Shown here: piece after piece, positions 8,505-19,000 of the stretch
Position numbering within the stretch: the first letter of the stretch is position 1
How the letters are laid out: every line of letters begins with the position of its first letter
NCBI GenBank assembly: GCA_964467915.1
Contig: CAYXSW010000003.1
Span: 31,587 to 95,586, forward strand
DNA: 64,000 nt
Reading direction: 5' to 3'
Source of the DNA: MED-G16 sp964467915
Lineage (GTDB): Bacteria; Bacteroidota; Bacteroidia; Cytophagales; MED-G16
Translations under genes and position numbers: made by a program
The notes under the pieces: model-generated
The model's input: only the letters and a program-made list of their open reading frames with translations
Told to the model about the DNA's origin: nothing
The model's database searches: none

Positions 8505-9695
8505 ATGGAAATTTTTCAAAAAATAATTGAGATGACAAGTTATAATGAACTTATAAATCAACCCAGTCATCTTATAATGATATTCATTGCTGCTTTCTTG
8601 CTTTATTTAGGTATAGTTAAAAAATATGAGCCTCTTCTTCTAGTTCCAATTGCTTTCGGTGTTTTAATTTCTAATATTCCTGGTTCTAATTTAGGAGTTG
8701 TTGAATTAGACGAGTCTATTGGTTTAATTAAAATAGCTCAAGAGTATGGGATAATTAATTTCTTATATTATTCATTGATTAAAACGGGTTTTTTGCCGCC
8801 ATTAATTTTTATGGGAGTAGGAGCTTTAACAGACTTCGGCCCTATGTTAAAAAACCTAAGGCTTGTGTTTTTTGGTGCGGCTGCCCAAATTGGAATTTTT
8901 TCTGTTTTAATTATTGCGTCTGTACTTGGTTTTACCAATCAAGAAGCTGCTTCTCTTGCAATTATTGGTGGCGCTGATGGACCGACGGCTATCTATACAT
9001 CAATAATCTTAGCGCCTCATCTTCTGGCCCCTATTGCAATAGCTGCTTATTCTTATATGGCATTGGTCCCGGTAATTATTCCTTTTATAGTAAAATTTAC
9101 GGTTTCTAAAAGAGAGATTTTAATTAATATGAAAGAACAAGATGAAATAAATCCAAGTAATAGTGAAATAAAAAACTTAGATACAATAAAAATTATATTC
9201 CCTGTTTTAATGACCCTTGTGGTTTCTTTAATTGTTCCTTCATCAACACCTTTAATAGGCTTTTTAATGTTTGGCAACTTGATAAAAGAAATTGGCTCAA
9301 GTACTTCTAGATTATCTAAGGCAGCATCTGACAATATTTTAAATACAAGTACTGTATTTCTTGGCTTATCAATTGGAGCCACGATGACTCCAGTCTCATT
9401 CTTAAATATTCAAACTTTAGGTATTATAATAGGGGGCTTGTTGGCTTTTATTATTTCAATTACAGGAGGAATCTTTGCTGTCAAATTATTTAATTTATTT
9501 ACAAAGAAAAAAATTAATCCATTGATCGGAGCTACAGGGTTAAGCGCTGTGCCTATGGCTAGTAGGGTTGCAAATGATATTGCACTTAAATATGATCCAA
9601 ATAATCATTTGATGCATTATGCAATGGCTAGTAATATATCTGGAGTTATTGGGTCAGCTGTAGCTGCTGGAGTTTTAATCTCTTTCTTAGGTTAA
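8505..9695 (+). CDS. oadB: Sodium-ion-translocating decarboxylase beta subunit
   Basis: This 396-residue protein with about ten membrane helices carries the OadB signature GGADGPTAIYTS, whose Asp is essential for coupling decarboxylation to sodium export, and the C-terminal motif GLSAVPMASRVAN. It follows oadA by 4 bases and completes the operon. It should move Na+ out of the cell as carboxybiotin is decarboxylated. The convergent LOG-family gene begins its stop 1 base downstream. Confidence 0.93.
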   Translation: MEIFQKIIEMTSYNELINQPSHLIMIFIAAFLLYLGIVKKYEPLLLVPIAFGVLISNIPGSNLGVVELDESIGLIKIAQEYGIINFLYYSLIKTGFLPPLIFMGVGALTDFGPMLKNLRLVFFGAAAQIGIFSVLIIASVLGFTNQEAASLAIIGGADGPTAIYTSIILAPHLLAPIAIAAYSYMALVPVIIPFIVKFTVSKREILINMKEQDEINPSNSEIKNLDTIKIIFPVLMTLVVSLIVPSSTPLIGFLMFGNLIKEIGSSTSRLSKAASDNILNTSTVFLGLSIGATMTPVSFLNIQTLGIIIGGLLAFIISITGGIFAVKLFNLFTKKKINPLIGATGLSAVPMASRVANDIALKYDPNNHLMHYAMASNISGVIGSAVAAGVLISFLG

Positions 9696-9696
9696 G

Positions 9697-10233
9697 CTAA
9701 AGATATTTCCTAAGATCTTCTATTTTAGTGATTGTGATAATTTCTTTGAAAATATCTGTATATAAAAAATTATTAATTTTCATAATCTCAAACTGTTTAA
9801 ATAAAAAATCATAGTAACCGTCAATATTTATTACAAAAATTTTTTTATTTTCTATACCTAAAACCTTCCATGTAACAACTTCTGCAAATTCTTCTAATGT
9901 TCCAATTCCCCCAGGAAGAACTATAAATGCATCACTTAAATCATACATTTTCTTTTTTCTTTCGTGCATATTTTCAACTATGATAAGATCTGTTATGTTT
10001 TTGTTTATTATCTCTTTAGTGGATAATACTTCTGGAATTACGCCTGTTACTTTTCCACCTAAATCAATCAACTTATTTGATATCAGTCCCATTAATCCAA
10101 TACTTGCTCCACCATAAATTAATTCTAGATTTTTGTCAAAGACTATTTTAATCATTTCGTTAACCTCTTGTTCAATTTTTGAATTATTATTTGGTTTACT
10201 TGATCCACAAAAAACACATATTTTCTTAATCAT
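9697..10233 (-). CDS. LOG-family (TIGR00730-type) nucleoside monophosphate phosphoribohydrolase
   Basis: LOG proteins cleave nucleoside 5'-monophosphates such as cytokinin ribotides or AMP to base plus ribose phosphate. The 178-residue protein has both hallmark motifs: the GGASIGLMG loop at residues 41-49 and the catalytic PGGIGTLEE at 108-116, with the basic KKKMYDLSDAF stretch before it. It is cytoplasmic and monocistronic. The physiological substrate in bacteria of this kind is uncertain. Confidence 0.88.
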   Translation of the reverse strand: MIKKICVFCGSSKPNNNSKIEQEVNEMIKIVFDKNLELIYGGASIGLMGLISNKLIDLGGKVTGVIPEVLSTKEIINKNITDLIIVENMHERKKKMYDLSDAFIVLPGGIGTLEEFAEVVTWKVLGIENKKIFVINIDGYYDFLFKQFEIMKINNFLYTDIFKEIITITKIEDLRKYL

Positions 10234-10252
10234 ATTATATAGTCTTATTTTG

Positions 10253-10260
10253 TACCTTTG
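10253..10260 (+). promoter_or_regulatory. Bacteroidota-type -7 box (TACCTTTG)
   Basis: TACCTTTG matches the Bacteroidota -7 consensus TAnnTTTG exactly and lies 19 bases before the TTG start of the antiporter gene, in the gap after the divergent LOG gene. No good TTTG-type -33 element was found at the usual spacing. Confidence 0.5.
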
Positions 10261-10279
10261 TATCTAAGATTGTAATCTA

Positions 10280-12223
10280 TTGGAATTTTTTAATAATTTT
10301 TCTTCTGACTCAATATTATTCCTAATTACATATTTTATAATATGTGTTTCTTCATTTCATTTGAGTGGCTATTTTAAAAAACTAGGCCTTCCGGCTGTAA
10401 CGGGTTTAATTGTATTAGGTGTATTAGTTGGTCCTAGCTCATTAGATATATTAGATAAAAGTGCAATTCAAAGTTTACACTTTTTGTTTGATCTTTCACT
10501 CGCTTTTATTGCTTTTGCTGCGGGATCGGAGCTTTTTTTTAAAGAGATTGAAGATAGTTTTAAAAGCATAAAGTGGAATACATTAAGTAGTATTTTTATT
10601 ACTTTTTTAGTTGGATTCTCCCTAGTGGGGATATCATTAATTTATATTCCTTTTTTTGATGAGGTTAGCACAACCATAAAAATTTATGTTTCTCTACTTT
10701 GTGCTTCTATTTTTGTAGCTAGATCTCCTGCCTCTGCTATTGCTGTCATAAATGATTTAAGGGCAAAAGGCAAATTCACCTCGACATCTATGGGTGTATT
10801 GTGCTTATCAGATTTTGGTGTCATATTACTATTTGCAATAGTATTCTCAATAATTAAGTCTGTAGACTCAGGGACTTTTCAATTCTTTAATATTATTATA
10901 ATAGTTTTTGAAATTATTATCTCAATTGCTTTGGGATTAGTTTATGGAATATTCATTAACTCCTATTTAAATATTAGTATTAAAAAGTATTTTAAATATT
11001 TTTTAATGATTTTAATTGGGTTTTCTGCTTTCTTATTTGCTGATTATATAAGAGAAATTTCTGTAATATCATTTGATAAAGAAATAATATTTGAGCCATT
11101 ACTTATTTGCATGGTGGCAGGTGTTTACATAATTAACAGAACAAACAAAAGGTTAGAATTTTTAGATTTCATTCAAGTTTCAGGTAAATACATATATGTA
11201 GTCTTTTTTACTTTAGTTGGAGCTAGTTTAGATATTCAATTAGTGCTAAATGTTTTTGAGTTCTCTTTATTGTTTTTTTTCCTTAGATTAATTTCACTTT
11301 TTATTTCCGCGTATGTTGGCGGGACTATTGCAAAAGATGAGTTTAATTATAAAGTGTTGGGATGGACCCCACATATCACTCAGGCAGGAGTGTCTCTTGG
11401 TTTAATTCAAATTTTTCAAACAGAGTTTAGTTATTGGCCAAATGAAATTACCAGTCAGATATCTTTGATTTTGATTTCTTCTATCATAATTAGTCAGTTT
11501 ATAGGCCCCACAGTTTTTAAGTGGACGCTTAATTTTTTGAAGGAAACAAATAAAAGAAAAAAAATAGTTTTATCTGAAAAGAAGAGGGTTCTTGTTTTTG
11601 GTTTAGAACCTCAAAGTATTTCACTAGCTTTAATTTTAAAGTCTCGAAATTATATAGTTGATATTATTTCTTTCGAAAAAAAACCTTCTATTAAAATCCC
11701 AAATGGCATTGGGCATCAACTTATTAAGAGTGTAGATAAATATAACTTTGATGCTATTGATTATTTTAATTCTGATTCTGTAATTTGTTTATGTTCAGAC
11801 AACTTAAATGAAGAAATATGTAATTTATCTCATTCTACATATGGGAATAAAAATCTTATTGTTAGGATTAATGATCACCTTAGGGCTGATTTCTTTTTAA
11901 ATTTTAATGTAAAAATAATTCATCCTTCTGACGCAATAATTAATCTGATAGATCAGTATGTGAAGTCTCCACAAGGGACCTCTCTTTTTTTAGGAGAGGA
12001 AAAAGATAAAGAGATAAGAGACATTAGATTATTAAATGATAATATTTCAGGATCTTTGCTTAGAGACTTAAAACTTCCTCAAGACGTTTTAATGTTGTCA
12101 ATTAAAAGAAATGATGAGATTATACTTAGTCATGGTTATACTAGGCTCTTGAAAGATGATATAATTACTTTCATAGGGTCAGTTAATAGCCTAGATAAGT
12201 TAACATTAAGATTTGATAGTTAG
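10280..12223 (+). CDS. CPA2-family cation:proton antiporter with C-terminal regulatory RCK-like region
   Basis: The first about 420 residues hold about twelve membrane helices typical of the KefB/NhaS-type CPA2 exchangers (GLPAVTGLIVLGVLVGPSSL; ARSPASAIAVI). A Rossmann-like segment begins near residue 433 (RVLVFGLEPQSIS), and a TrkA-C-like domain occupies about 575-645. It probably exchanges Na+ or K+ for H+. The start is a TTG: the frame is closed upstream by a stop at 10265 and there is no nearby in-frame ATG. The predicted start falls just downstream of a -7 box. Confidence 0.8.
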   Translation: MEFFNNFSSDSILFLITYFIICVSSFHLSGYFKKLGLPAVTGLIVLGVLVGPSSLDILDKSAIQSLHFLFDLSLAFIAFAAGSELFFKEIEDSFKSIKWNTLSSIFITFLVGFSLVGISLIYIPFFDEVSTTIKIYVSLLCASIFVARSPASAIAVINDLRAKGKFTSTSMGVLCLSDFGVILLFAIVFSIIKSVDSGTFQFFNIIIIVFEIIISIALGLVYGIFINSYLNISIKKYFKYFLMILIGFSAFLFADYIREISVISFDKEIIFEPLLICMVAGVYIINRTNKRLEFLDFIQVSGKYIYVVFFTLVGASLDIQLVLNVFEFSLLFFFLRLISLFISAYVGGTIAKDEFNYKVLGWTPHITQAGVSLGLIQIFQTEFSYWPNEITSQISLILISSIIISQFIGPTVFKWTLNFLKETNKRKKIVLSEKKRVLVFGLEPQSISLALILKSRNYIVDIISFEKKPSIKIPNGIGHQLIKSVDKYNFDAIDYFNSDSVICLCSDNLNEEICNLSHSTYGNKNLIVRINDHLRADFFLNFNVKIIHPSDAIINLIDQYVKSPQGTSLFLGEEKDKEIRDIRLLNDNISGSLLRDLKLPQDVLMLSIKRNDEIILSHGYTRLLKDDIITFIGSVNSLDKLTLRFDS

Positions 12224-12243
12224 TTTAAAAAAAATTGTAAAGG

Positions 12244-12251
12244 TATATTTG
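12244..12251 (+). promoter_or_regulatory. -7 box TATATTTG directly before glyS
   Basis: TATATTTG is a full match to TAnnTTTG and ends only 4 bases before the glyS ATG. If used, transcription would begin at or within a base or two of the start codon, giving a leaderless mRNA. The -33 region is not recognisable. Confidence 0.5.
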
Positions 12252-12255
12252 TTGA

Positions 12256-13794
12256 ATGGATAATAATGATTTCTTAAAAAAAGTAATATCACACTCAAAA
12301 GCAAATGGATTTATATTCCAGTCCAGTGAAATTTATGATGGCTTAAGTGCAGTGTATGATTATGGCCCTTATGGAAGTGAATTAAAAAATAATCTAAAAG
12401 ATTTTTGGTGGAAATCTATGATACAACTTCATGATAATATAGTTGGAATTGATTCAGCTGTATTTATGGAACCCACTACTTGGAAAGCTTCAGGTCATAT
12501 AGATGCGTTTAATGACCCTCTTATTGATAATAAAGATTCTAAGAAAAGATACAGGGCTGATGTGTTAATAGAAGATTACATAACTAAAATTAATTCTAAA
12601 ATTGATAAAGAGATTGCTAAAGCAAGGAAGAGATTTGGAGAAAAATTTGATGAAAAAGTTTATAGAGAAACTAATGAAAGGGTAAAAAAGTATATTTCTC
12701 AAGTTAATGAAGTATCATCTAAGATGAATGATCTTCTTAAATCTAATGACCTGAAAGGATTAAAAATTCTTATTGATGAGCTAAAAATAAATGACCCAGT
12801 TTCTGGTACTTCAAACTGGACTGATGTCAAGCAGTTTAACTTAATGTTCTCAACAGAAATTGGAGCTACATCTGAATCTTCAAAAAAGATATTTCTTCGT
12901 CCTGAAACAGCTCAAGGAATTTTTTTAAATTTTTTAAATGTAGTGAATTCTACAAGAGTAAAAATTCCTTTTGGTATTGCACAAATTGGAAAAGCTTTTA
13001 GAAATGAAATAATTGCTCGACAGTTTATATTTAGGATGAGAGAATTTGAGCAAATGGAAATGCAATTTTTTGTTGAGCCTGGAAGTGAAATGAAATGGTA
13101 TGAGGAGTGGAAAGAAAAAAGAATGAAATGGCATAATGCTCTTGAATTAGGTGAGGGTTTATATAAATTTCATGATCATAAAAATTTAGCACATTATGCT
13201 AACGCTGCGTGTGATATTGAGTTTAATTTCCCAATGGGTTTTAAAGAGCTTGAAGGTATTCATTCAAGAACTGACTTTGATTTGAAAAATCATCAGAAAT
13301 ATTCCGGAAAAAAATTAAACTATTATGATCAAAAATCAGGTTCAAGTTTTATTCCATATGTTGTGGAAACCTCTCTTGGCTTAGATAGGCTCTTTCTTGC
13401 AGTAATAGCAACCTCATTACAAAACGAAAAACTTGAAGACGGATCAGAGAGGGTAGTACTTAAGATTCCTTTTGAAATTTCTCCAGTAAAAGTTGCTGTT
13501 ATGCCTTTGAACGCAAAAGATGGACTGCCAGAAAAGGCGATAGAAATTTATGATGAATTAAAGCTTAATTTTAAAACTCAATACGACTATAAAGATTCAA
13601 TAGGAAAACGATATAGAAGGCAGGATGCTATTGGAACTCCATTTTGTGTAACCATTGATTATGATTCATTAAAAGATAATTTTGTAACCATTCGTAACAG
13701 AGATTCAATGGAACAGGAAAGAATACCAATTAATATACTAGTAGATCATATTAACAAGTTCACCTCAATAAATAATTTATTAAAGAAAATTTAA
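12256..13794 (+). CDS. glyS: Glycyl-tRNA synthetase (single-chain GlyQS type)
   Basis: This class II synthetase charges tRNA-Gly. At 512 residues it is the single-polypeptide homodimeric type found in Bacteroidota, eukaryotes and archaea, not the alpha2-beta2 bacterial form. Visible features are the N-terminal GFIFQSSEIYDGLSAVYDYG, motif 2 in QIGKAFRNEI, motif 3 in ETSLGLDRLFLAV, and the C-terminal anticodon-binding domain (SPVKVAVMPL; GKRYRRQDAIGTPFCVTID). Its stop overlaps the next gene's start by one base. Confidence 0.97.
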   Translation: MDNNDFLKKVISHSKANGFIFQSSEIYDGLSAVYDYGPYGSELKNNLKDFWWKSMIQLHDNIVGIDSAVFMEPTTWKASGHIDAFNDPLIDNKDSKKRYRADVLIEDYITKINSKIDKEIAKARKRFGEKFDEKVYRETNERVKKYISQVNEVSSKMNDLLKSNDLKGLKILIDELKINDPVSGTSNWTDVKQFNLMFSTEIGATSESSKKIFLRPETAQGIFLNFLNVVNSTRVKIPFGIAQIGKAFRNEIIARQFIFRMREFEQMEMQFFVEPGSEMKWYEEWKEKRMKWHNALELGEGLYKFHDHKNLAHYANAACDIEFNFPMGFKELEGIHSRTDFDLKNHQKYSGKKLNYYDQKSGSSFIPYVVETSLGLDRLFLAVIATSLQNEKLEDGSERVVLKIPFEISPVKVAVMPLNAKDGLPEKAIEIYDELKLNFKTQYDYKDSIGKRYRRQDAIGTPFCVTIDYDSLKDNFVTIRNRDSMEQERIPINILVDHINKFTSINNLLKKI

Positions 13795-16091
13795 TGGCAG
13801 AAAAATTTTCAAGCTTTGTTTTAAATAACAGAAAAATTTTCATTTTAATAATTCTGCTTTATACTGCATTTATGGGCTATAAGGGCCTAGATGTTAAATA
13901 TAATTATGATTTTTCTCAAACTGTTCCTGATACAGATGAGGAAATGTTGTACTACAATTCTTTTAAAGAAACTTTTGGTGAAGATGGCAATGTATTGGCC
14001 ATTGGTTTAAAAGACTCTTCTATTTTCTTAATTGATAAATTAAAATTGTACAACAACTATGTTGAAGATATTCAAAATGTATATGGAGTTAAGGGCGTAT
14101 TAGGCTTGCCTAAATTACAAGTTTTAAAAAAAAACAATCAAAACAAAAATTTCAATTTTATTGATGTATTTGAACCTTTTCCAAACAATCAGAATTCATA
14201 TGATAGTTTGCTAGATTTAATAAGTAAAGAAAAATTTTATGAGGGAAAGATTTTGAATGATGAGGGTGCCTTAACCCTTCTAGTTACCATTGATAAAAAT
14301 ATCTTAAATTCTGAAAGTAGAAATAAGTTAATGATTGACTTGATTAAAAAGAGTGAGGAATTTCAATTACAATCTAACATAAAACTGCACTATGCAGGCC
14401 TCCCATATTCTAGATATGTAATAGCAGAGAGTGTTAAAAAAGAGCTGACTAATTTATTAATTGTCTCAATAGTAGTCGTAGCTATTATTTTATTTTTCTT
14501 TTTTAGGTCTCTAGACACAGTATTTGTTCCTTTAATTATTATTGGAATAGTTGTCACCTGGGTGTTTGGAACTCTAGCTTTATTTGGATTTAAGATCACG
14601 CTATTAACTGGTTTGCTCCCACCAATAATTGTCGTTATAGGGATTCCAAACTGTGTATACATGTTAAATTATTATCATTTCTCAATTGATAAATTAAAAG
14701 ATAAAAAGAAAGCAATTGTAAATGTTATAAAGACTATTGGGTTAATTACATTAATTACTAATTTAACAACAGCTGTTGGTTTTTTTGTCCTTTCTACTAC
14801 AGACATAAAAATATTAACTGAATTTGGAATTGTTGCTGGAATTAATGTTTTAGCCACTTTTGTAGTAAGCATTTTTCTTTTACCTTCCATTTATTTAGCA
14901 CTTCCTAAGCCAAAAAGTAGTCAGGTGAATTATTTAAATTATAGTTTTATAAATAATCTCATCCTTTACTTCCGCTATATTTCTTTTACTCATAAAAAAA
15001 GAATATTCTTTATTTTTTCTTTAATTATATTATTCTCATTATACGGTCTTTCAAAAATTAGATCAGCTTCATTTTTAGTAGACGATGTCCCTTCAGAAAG
15101 TGCTTTAATGAAAGATCTTAAGTTTTTTGAGTCTAATTTTTCTGGAGTTATGCCCCTTGAAATTGTTGTAGATACCAAAATGAAGAAAGGAGTTCAAAAC
15201 CTTAATCTGCTAAAAAAAGTTGATAAGTTTGAAAGGTTTTTAGAAGATAAGGAGTACGTGTCATCCCCAATATCATTAGTCACATTTATAAAGGCATCTA
15301 GACAAGCATATTATAATAATAATCCTTCATTTTATAGTCTTCCTAATAATAGAGATAAAAATTTTATTTTCAGATATTTATCAGAAGGGTATCAAGAAAA
15401 TGTTTCTAATGATAATATTTCAAAATCGTTTGTAGATTCTGTAGGTCAAAAAATGCGAATATCTTTAAATGTAGCTGACTTAGGTTCTTATAAACTTGAT
15501 TCTATAGTTAAAAGTGTTTTCAGACCAGAAATTGAAAAAATATTTTCAAATTCAAAAGCTGAAGTAAAAATGACGGGCACTACTTTAATATATATTAAAG
15601 GAATTAATTTCTTAGTTGAGAATTTACTTCAAAGCATGTTATTAGCATTTATAATTATTAGTATAATAATGTCACTACTTTTTAAAAATATTAAAATGGT
15701 AATAATTTCTTTGATCCCAAATATTATACCCTTAATAATAGCTGGAGGGATTATGGGCTATTTTAATATCCCTTTAAAACCTAGCTCTGCCTTAGTTTTT
15801 AGTATTGTTTTTGGAATATCAGTTGATTATTCAATTCATTTTCTTGCAAAATTTAAAAACGAATTACTTACTAAAAGTTTAGAGGATTCTATTGTTAATA
15901 CCATAAATCAAACTGGTAGATCAATGATTTTTACTTCCTTTATTCTATTTTTTGGATTTATAATATTTGCTTTTTCTAATTTTGGGGGAACAATTGTATT
16001 AGGTGTATTAACATCTATTATATTATTTGTTGCTATGATTACTAATCTCACTTTGTTGCCAAGTATAATTTTACATTTTTATAAAAAGTAA
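13794..16091 (+). CDS. RND/MMPL-family exporter
   Basis: The 765-residue membrane protein has the internally duplicated RND layout: one N-terminal helix, a soluble loop, about five helices (residues 220-370), a central helix near 400, a second soluble loop and a final helix bundle (640-765). The conserved GISVDYSIHFLAKF in the second bundle and ETFGEDGNVLAIGL after the first helix are typical of the predicted exporters of the MMPL group. Substrates of the group are mostly lipophilic or hopanoid-like. It overlaps glyS by one base and precedes ileS by one, so the three are probably co-transcribed. Confidence 0.85.
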   Translation: MAEKFSSFVLNNRKIFILIILLYTAFMGYKGLDVKYNYDFSQTVPDTDEEMLYYNSFKETFGEDGNVLAIGLKDSSIFLIDKLKLYNNYVEDIQNVYGVKGVLGLPKLQVLKKNNQNKNFNFIDVFEPFPNNQNSYDSLLDLISKEKFYEGKILNDEGALTLLVTIDKNILNSESRNKLMIDLIKKSEEFQLQSNIKLHYAGLPYSRYVIAESVKKELTNLLIVSIVVVAIILFFFFRSLDTVFVPLIIIGIVVTWVFGTLALFGFKITLLTGLLPPIIVVIGIPNCVYMLNYYHFSIDKLKDKKKAIVNVIKTIGLITLITNLTTAVGFFVLSTTDIKILTEFGIVAGINVLATFVVSIFLLPSIYLALPKPKSSQVNYLNYSFINNLILYFRYISFTHKKRIFFIFSLIILFSLYGLSKIRSASFLVDDVPSESALMKDLKFFESNFSGVMPLEIVVDTKMKKGVQNLNLLKKVDKFERFLEDKEYVSSPISLVTFIKASRQAYYNNNPSFYSLPNNRDKNFIFRYLSEGYQENVSNDNISKSFVDSVGQKMRISLNVADLGSYKLDSIVKSVFRPEIEKIFSNSKAEVKMTGTTLIYIKGINFLVENLLQSMLLAFIIISIIMSLLFKNIKMVIISLIPNIIPLIIAGGIMGYFNIPLKPSSALVFSIVFGISVDYSIHFLAKFKNELLTKSLEDSIVNTINQTGRSMIFTSFILFFGFIIFAFSNFGGTIVLGVLTSIILFVAMITNLTLLPSIILHFYKK

Positions 16092-16092
16092 T

Positions 16093-19000
16093 ATGAGAAG
16101 TGTTAAAAAATTTAATGAATATAACTCAATCAATTACTATGATATAAGTAAGGAGGTTATATCATTCTGGAAGAAGAATAAAATTTTTCAAAAATCAATA
16201 GAGACAAGGTCAAAGGATAAAATATATCCTTTCTACGAGGGGCCACCATCTGCAAATGGAATGCCTGGGATTCATCATGTAATGGCCAGGACGATTAAAG
16301 ACATATTTTGTAGGTATAAAACACTTAAAGGATATAGAGTATACAGAAAGGGGGGTTGGGACACTCATGGTTTACCTGTTGAATTACAAGTTGAAAAAAA
16401 ATTAGGTATCACAAAAGATGATATCGGGAATAAAATATCGGTTGAAGAGTATAACAATGAGTGTAGGAAAGCTGTAATGCAATTTAAAACAAAATGGGAA
16501 GAGCTCACAGAGAGTATAGGATATTGGCTAGATATTAATGATGCCTACATTACTTTTGATAATAATTATATTGAGTCTATATGGTGGTCATTAAAAAAGT
16601 TATATGATAAAAACTTATTATATAAAGGTTATTCAATTCAACCCTATTCACCTGCTGCTGGTACGGGCCTAAGCTCTCATGAGCTTAATATGCCTGGTGC
16701 ATATAAAACAATTAAGGATACTTCCTTGACAGCACAGTTTAAAATATCAAAAAACGAAAAATCAAAAAATATATTTGGGGATCAAGAATGTTACTTTTTA
16801 GCATGGACTACTACACCATGGACACTTCCTGGCAATAACGGTTTAGCAGTTGGAAAAAATATAGAATATGTTCTTGTTGAGACGTTTAATAAATATACTG
16901 AGGCAAAAATTAATGTGGTTTTGGCTGAAAGTTGCATAAATAAATTTTTTGATAAAAAGAATGAAAACAAAAGTGATTCTATATCTTTTGATAAGAAAAA
17001 AATTGAATATAGAATTCTAGAAACTTTTAAAGGAAAGGATTTTATTGGATTAGATTATGAGCAACTTCTTCCTTATGTACAAGCTGAAAAGCCCGCATTT
17101 ACAGTTGTAGAAGGAGACTTTGTGACAACGGACGAAGGAACAGGGATTGTACATATAAGTTTAACTTTTGGTTCTGATGATTTTAATGTTTCTAGAAAAA
17201 ATAATCTGCCTGGAATTTTTGTTTTGAATGATAAAAATGAAAATGTTCCTATTGTAAATAAGTCAGGAAAGTTTGTAGATGAAATAACAGATTTTGCAGG
17301 ACTTGAAGTTAAGAAATTTTCTAAATCGGATGGTTTAACAACTGATGAAAAGATTTCGATCAAACTTAAAGAAGAAAATAAAGCATTTGACGTTCAGAAA
17401 TATGAACATAGTTATCCTCATTGTTGGAGGACTGATAAGCCAATATTGTATTACCCTCTAGAATCTTGGTTTATAAACACCACAAAATTAAAAGGAGAAC
17501 TAATCAAAAAAAATGAAGATATTAATTGGCAGCCACCATCCACAGGAACCGGTAGGTTTGGAAACTGGCTCGAAAATTTAGTTGACTGGAATTTGAGTCG
17601 GTCTAGATTTTGGGGGACACCGTTACCTATATGGAAAACAAGGGACGGTAAAGAAGAAATTTGTATTGGAAGCATTGATCAGCTTAGGTCAGAAGTAAAA
17701 AAATCTTTTGATAATGGTATTATGGATAAAATTTTGTCTTCAAATATTGATCTTCATAGACCTTCTGTAGACGAAATTATTTTATCTACAAAAGAAGGAA
17801 AACCAATGTATAGGGAGAAAGATATAATTGATGTTTGGTATGATTCAGGATCAATGCCTTTTGCACAATATCATTATCCTTTTGAAAAAAAAGATGTATT
17901 TGAAAAAATGTTTCCAGCTAAATTTATAGCAGAAGGGGTTGACCAGACTAGAGGATGGTTTTTTACAATGCATTCTATTTCTGTAATGCTTTTTGGAAAG
18001 GTTAGTTTTGAAAATGTAATCTCTAATGGTCTTGTTCTAGATAAAGAAGGAAATAAAATGTCCAAGAGATTAGGCAATGCTGTTGACCCATTTGAAGTAA
18101 TTAAAAAATATGGACCTGATGCCACCAGATTATATATGATAATTAACTCAAATCCTTGGGATAATATAAAGTTTGATATAGATGGTATAAGTGAAATTTT
18201 AAGAAAATTTTTTGGTACTTTAAACAACACGTATAACTTCTTTTCATTATATGCAAATATTGATGGGTTTACCGGCGATGAGGAACTTGTTCCATATGAA
18301 AAAAGGAGTTTTGAAGACAAATGGATCATTAGTAAATTACATACAATTATAGGGTTAGTATCACAGAAACTTGATGATTATGATCCAACAAAAGCAGCAA
18401 GAATTATAAATCAGTTTATTAATGATGATCTTAGTAATTGGTACATTAGACTTAATCGTAAGCGATTTTGGAAAGGAGATCTTACTGAAGATAAGTTAAT
18501 GGCTTATCAAACTTTATTTGAATGTTTAAAAAACATATCAATAATATCTTCTCCTTTTATCCCTTTTTATGCTGAAAAATTATATGGTGACTTAAATAAG
18601 TTTGATGATAAAAAAATTAATTCCGTTCATCTCTCTAATTTTCCAATAGTTGATAAAGAACTTATATCCCATTCTTTAGAGAGGAAGATGTTATATGCCC
18701 AAAAAATATCTTCATTAGTTCATTCCATTAGAAAAAAAGAAAAAATTAGAGTTAGGCAACCACTGTCAAAAATATCAGTTCCTATAAAATCTAAGGATAT
18801 AGAAAACGATATTAAGTCTGTTGAGAATATAATATTATCAGAAGTGAATGTAAAAATAGTTGAATATATATATGATAACTCTAAAGTATTTGTAAAAAAA
18901 ATAAAACCTAATTATAGAGAGTTAGGAATGATTCACGGGAAAAACATGAAAATAGTTGCAGACAGAATTAATGCAATGAGTCAAGATGAAATCATTAAAC

